From F23-D06 sp947167635 (GTDB lineage: Bacteria > Bacteroidota > Bacteroidia > Bacteroidales > WCHB1-69), in contig CAMVIT010000019.1 of the NCBI GenBank assembly GCA_947167635.1, positions 1-45,646 of the forward strand: a stretch of DNA of 45,646 nt. Reading direction: 5' to 3'. The translations under genes and the position numbers were made by a program. The notes beneath the pieces are model-generated. The model did no database searches. It saw only the letters and a list, made by a program, of their open reading frames with translations, and had not been told where the DNA came from. Each line of letters begins with the position of its first letter. Position 1 is the first letter of the stretch. Positions 44,470-45,646 of the stretch are shown here, piece after piece.

Positions 44470-45064
44470 ATGAGTTTATTGATATTAGGTGAAGAAGAAG
44501 ATAAAAGTAGTGATATTGTTTGCGCATGGTTATGCTTTCATCATTGTGATTTTACAAGGATTAATCAGGAAATTTTTATTAATCCGATGATAGATATCCG
44601 AATGTCTATAGATGAGTGTTCGATAAAAATTTTTGTTGATAATAGGTGTTTAGATTTTTCGGAGTATAGGAAAAATAAAACAAGTCAATATTGTTGATGT
44701 TACAGAACCATACTATTGGTATTCGTTAATACAAAAAGAAGTTTCTAAGAGATACGAGCTGCGTATCTTCTATTGGCTTGGCAAAATGTACACTATGGCT
44801 ATCTTCTCGCAACTCGACCCCGATAGCACACTTGATTTCCGTGAGGTTGACGTGAACGGGGCTCACCCTAACCGGATGGCCCCATATAAACTCCCAAGAA
44901 TAGTACGACTGAAAATTGACAAGCTGATGAAGAAACTGAAATTGGAGAGCGGCTCCATTGATATGATTGTCACTCCTGACAATGAATATTACTTTTTAGA
45001 AGTCAATCCCGTTGGCCAGTTCAACTTCGTCAGTGAATTATGCAACTATTATATTGTTTTTTAG
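44470..45064 (+). pseudogene. ATP-grasp peptide ligase with an internal deletion (GwsG-like)
   Basis: The ATG at 44470 opens MSLLILGEEEDKSSDIVCAW, the N-terminal pattern of grasp-with-spasm ATP-grasp maturases, and stops at 44697 after 75 residues. In the next frame the sequence picks up from NIVDVTEPYYWYSLIQKEV and KRYELRIFYWLGKMYTMAIFSQ, the central ATP-grasp strand, and then IDMIVTPDNEYYFLEVNPVGQF, the C-terminal metal-binding region. About 120 residues of the middle are missing and the frame changes at 44690. The C-terminus ends at 45064 (VSELCNYYI). It is a pseudogene or a collapsed assembly of a gene of about 320 residues. Confidence 0.7.
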
Positions 45065-45476
45065 AAGAATAGGCAATACTGTATTTCAGACATTTACAGA
45101 AAAGGTTGATCCGCTTGATTTAAGCAATTCTTTTTTTTATTCCCTTTTTCAGCAAAATTTACAGAAGAAGTTAGAATGTAAATCTATTTACTTCAATGGT
45201 ATGTTTTATACGATAGGATTCAAATCGCTTGTTGACAATATCATTGATTACCGTAATTACAATCACAATAAAGAGATGAAGATATTTCCGATGGAATTAC
45301 CGAATGATATAAAATCGCGTTTAATACAGTTGTTCCATTCTTTTAATTTGAATTTTGGAGTCGTTGATATGGTAATTGATAATAACAACGATTATATTCT
45401 TTTAGAAATCAATCCTGAAGGACAATTTGACGACATCGTGGAATATGGAAATTTTCCAATTTATGAAAATATATAG
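45050..45476 (+). pseudogene. C-terminal half of a second ATP-grasp peptide ligase
   Basis: From about 45055 a second frame reads NTVFQTFTEKVDPLDLSNSF, FFYSLFQQNLQKKLECKSIY and FNGMFYTIGFKS, the same central region as in the first copy but not the same sequence. It continues to FGVVDMVIDNNNDYILLEIN and PEGQFDDIVEYGNF and stops at 45476. The N-terminal third is missing; the frame starts where copy 1 breaks off at CNYYI. So two different ligase genes seem to be joined at about 45050 after a deletion. The signature EIN(P) metal site is intact. Confidence 0.65.
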
Positions 45477-45493
45477 TTATTTGATACAACAAA

Positions 45494-45646
45494 ATGGATA
45501 AAATAGACAAGGAGATTGAAAAGCAACTACAAGAATCACAAAAACCTTATTTTTTGCGAAAAGTTCGTACAATTCGTATAGAATGGAATGGGGGAAAGAT
45601 GGAGACCATGAGGTCACCACAAAGGTCACCACAAAGGTCACCACAA
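45494..45646 (+). CDS. partial ORF entering a 12-bp repeat at the window edge
   Basis: The ATG at 45494 opens a reading frame of at least 51 residues: MDKIDKEIEKQLQESQKPYF, LRKVRTIRIEWNGGKMETM, then RSPQ three times, still open at position 45646. It starts 17 bases after the second ATP-grasp fragment. It has no signal peptide. It is highly charged and not recognised. Whether the repeat codes for a real repeated protein or is a sequence artefact is unknown. Confidence 0.35.
   Translation, partial: MDKIDKEIEKQLQESQKPYFLRKVRTIRIEWNGGKMETMRSPQRSPQRSPQ
45611..45646. repeat. 12-bp tandem repeat running to the window end
   Basis: Three exact copies of aggtcaccacaa, the last ending on the final base of the window. 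In the frame of the partial ORF each unit codes for RSPQ. The window probably ends here because the repeat could not be assembled further. Confidence 0.85.

Overview
The window reads as part of a genome of an uncultured anaerobic Bacteroidales bacterium. Supporting signs are many secreted proteins ending in type IX secretion (T9SS) C-terminal sorting domains (a PNPT motif, then a YGR/LGR turn, then a GxYxLxI strand near the end), SprB-like and FISUMP modules, a ferredoxin-linked 2-oxoacid oxidoreductase of the VorB type, Bacteroidetes -7 promoter boxes (TAnnTTTG), and weak Shine-Dalgarno signals. Most of the window is fairly GC-rich. The middle of one secreted-protein gene (about 31.8-33.4 kb) and nearly everything after 39.6 kb are clearly AT-rich.

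Layout. 1-508: gene-free, with tandem and inverted repeats. 509-7807: two T9SS cargo genes, a giant FnIII/CUB/MAM-like adhesin and a CotH-kinase/lamin-tail protein. 7896-10690 (minus): a four-gene 2-oxoacid:ferredoxin oxidoreductase operon with its own promoter and a terminator. 10945-15005 (plus): an M49-like metallopeptidase lipoprotein, recF and DNA polymerase III delta prime. 15008-17717 (minus): a 50-residue protein, miaA, a PRiA4_ORF3-like protein and yebC, with a structured 340-bp gap between the first two. 17997-27867 (plus): three related T9SS cargo genes. Two are papain-fold peptidase paralogues and the third keeps only their accessory C-terminal modules. 27916-35037 (plus): a tight operon of an MBOAT acyltransferase, an AlgJ/AlgX-like SGNH partner, a tiny T9SS-tagged protein and a mosaic SprB/FISUMP protein. 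35211-38027: thrS and a lipoprotein, closed by a terminator and followed by the tail of a dead ABC transporter. 38330-39505 (minus): a membrane-anchored LytTR regulator.

39.7-45.6 kb is the most unusual part. It carries what looks like a broken ribosomally made, modified peptide (RiPP) locus of the grasp-with-spasm (graspetide-like) kind. In order it has a SPASM-domain maturase tail behind an orphan lipoprotein signal peptide, a secreted HExxH protein, a cut-off C39 leader peptidase, a double-glycine precursor peptide with its own terminator, a helical-repeat-like secreted protein, a SUMF (formylglycine-generating-enzyme fold) protein translationally coupled to it, and two deleted ATP-grasp ligase copies. 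At the very edge is an ORF running into an in-frame 12-bp tandem repeat. A strong promoter with upstream direct repeats next to the divergent LytTR gene suggests dedicated control. Several genes are broken by deletions, so either the locus is decaying or the assembly is collapsed there. Short-read coverage across the junctions would decide.

All calls were made by reading the sequence. No searches were run.
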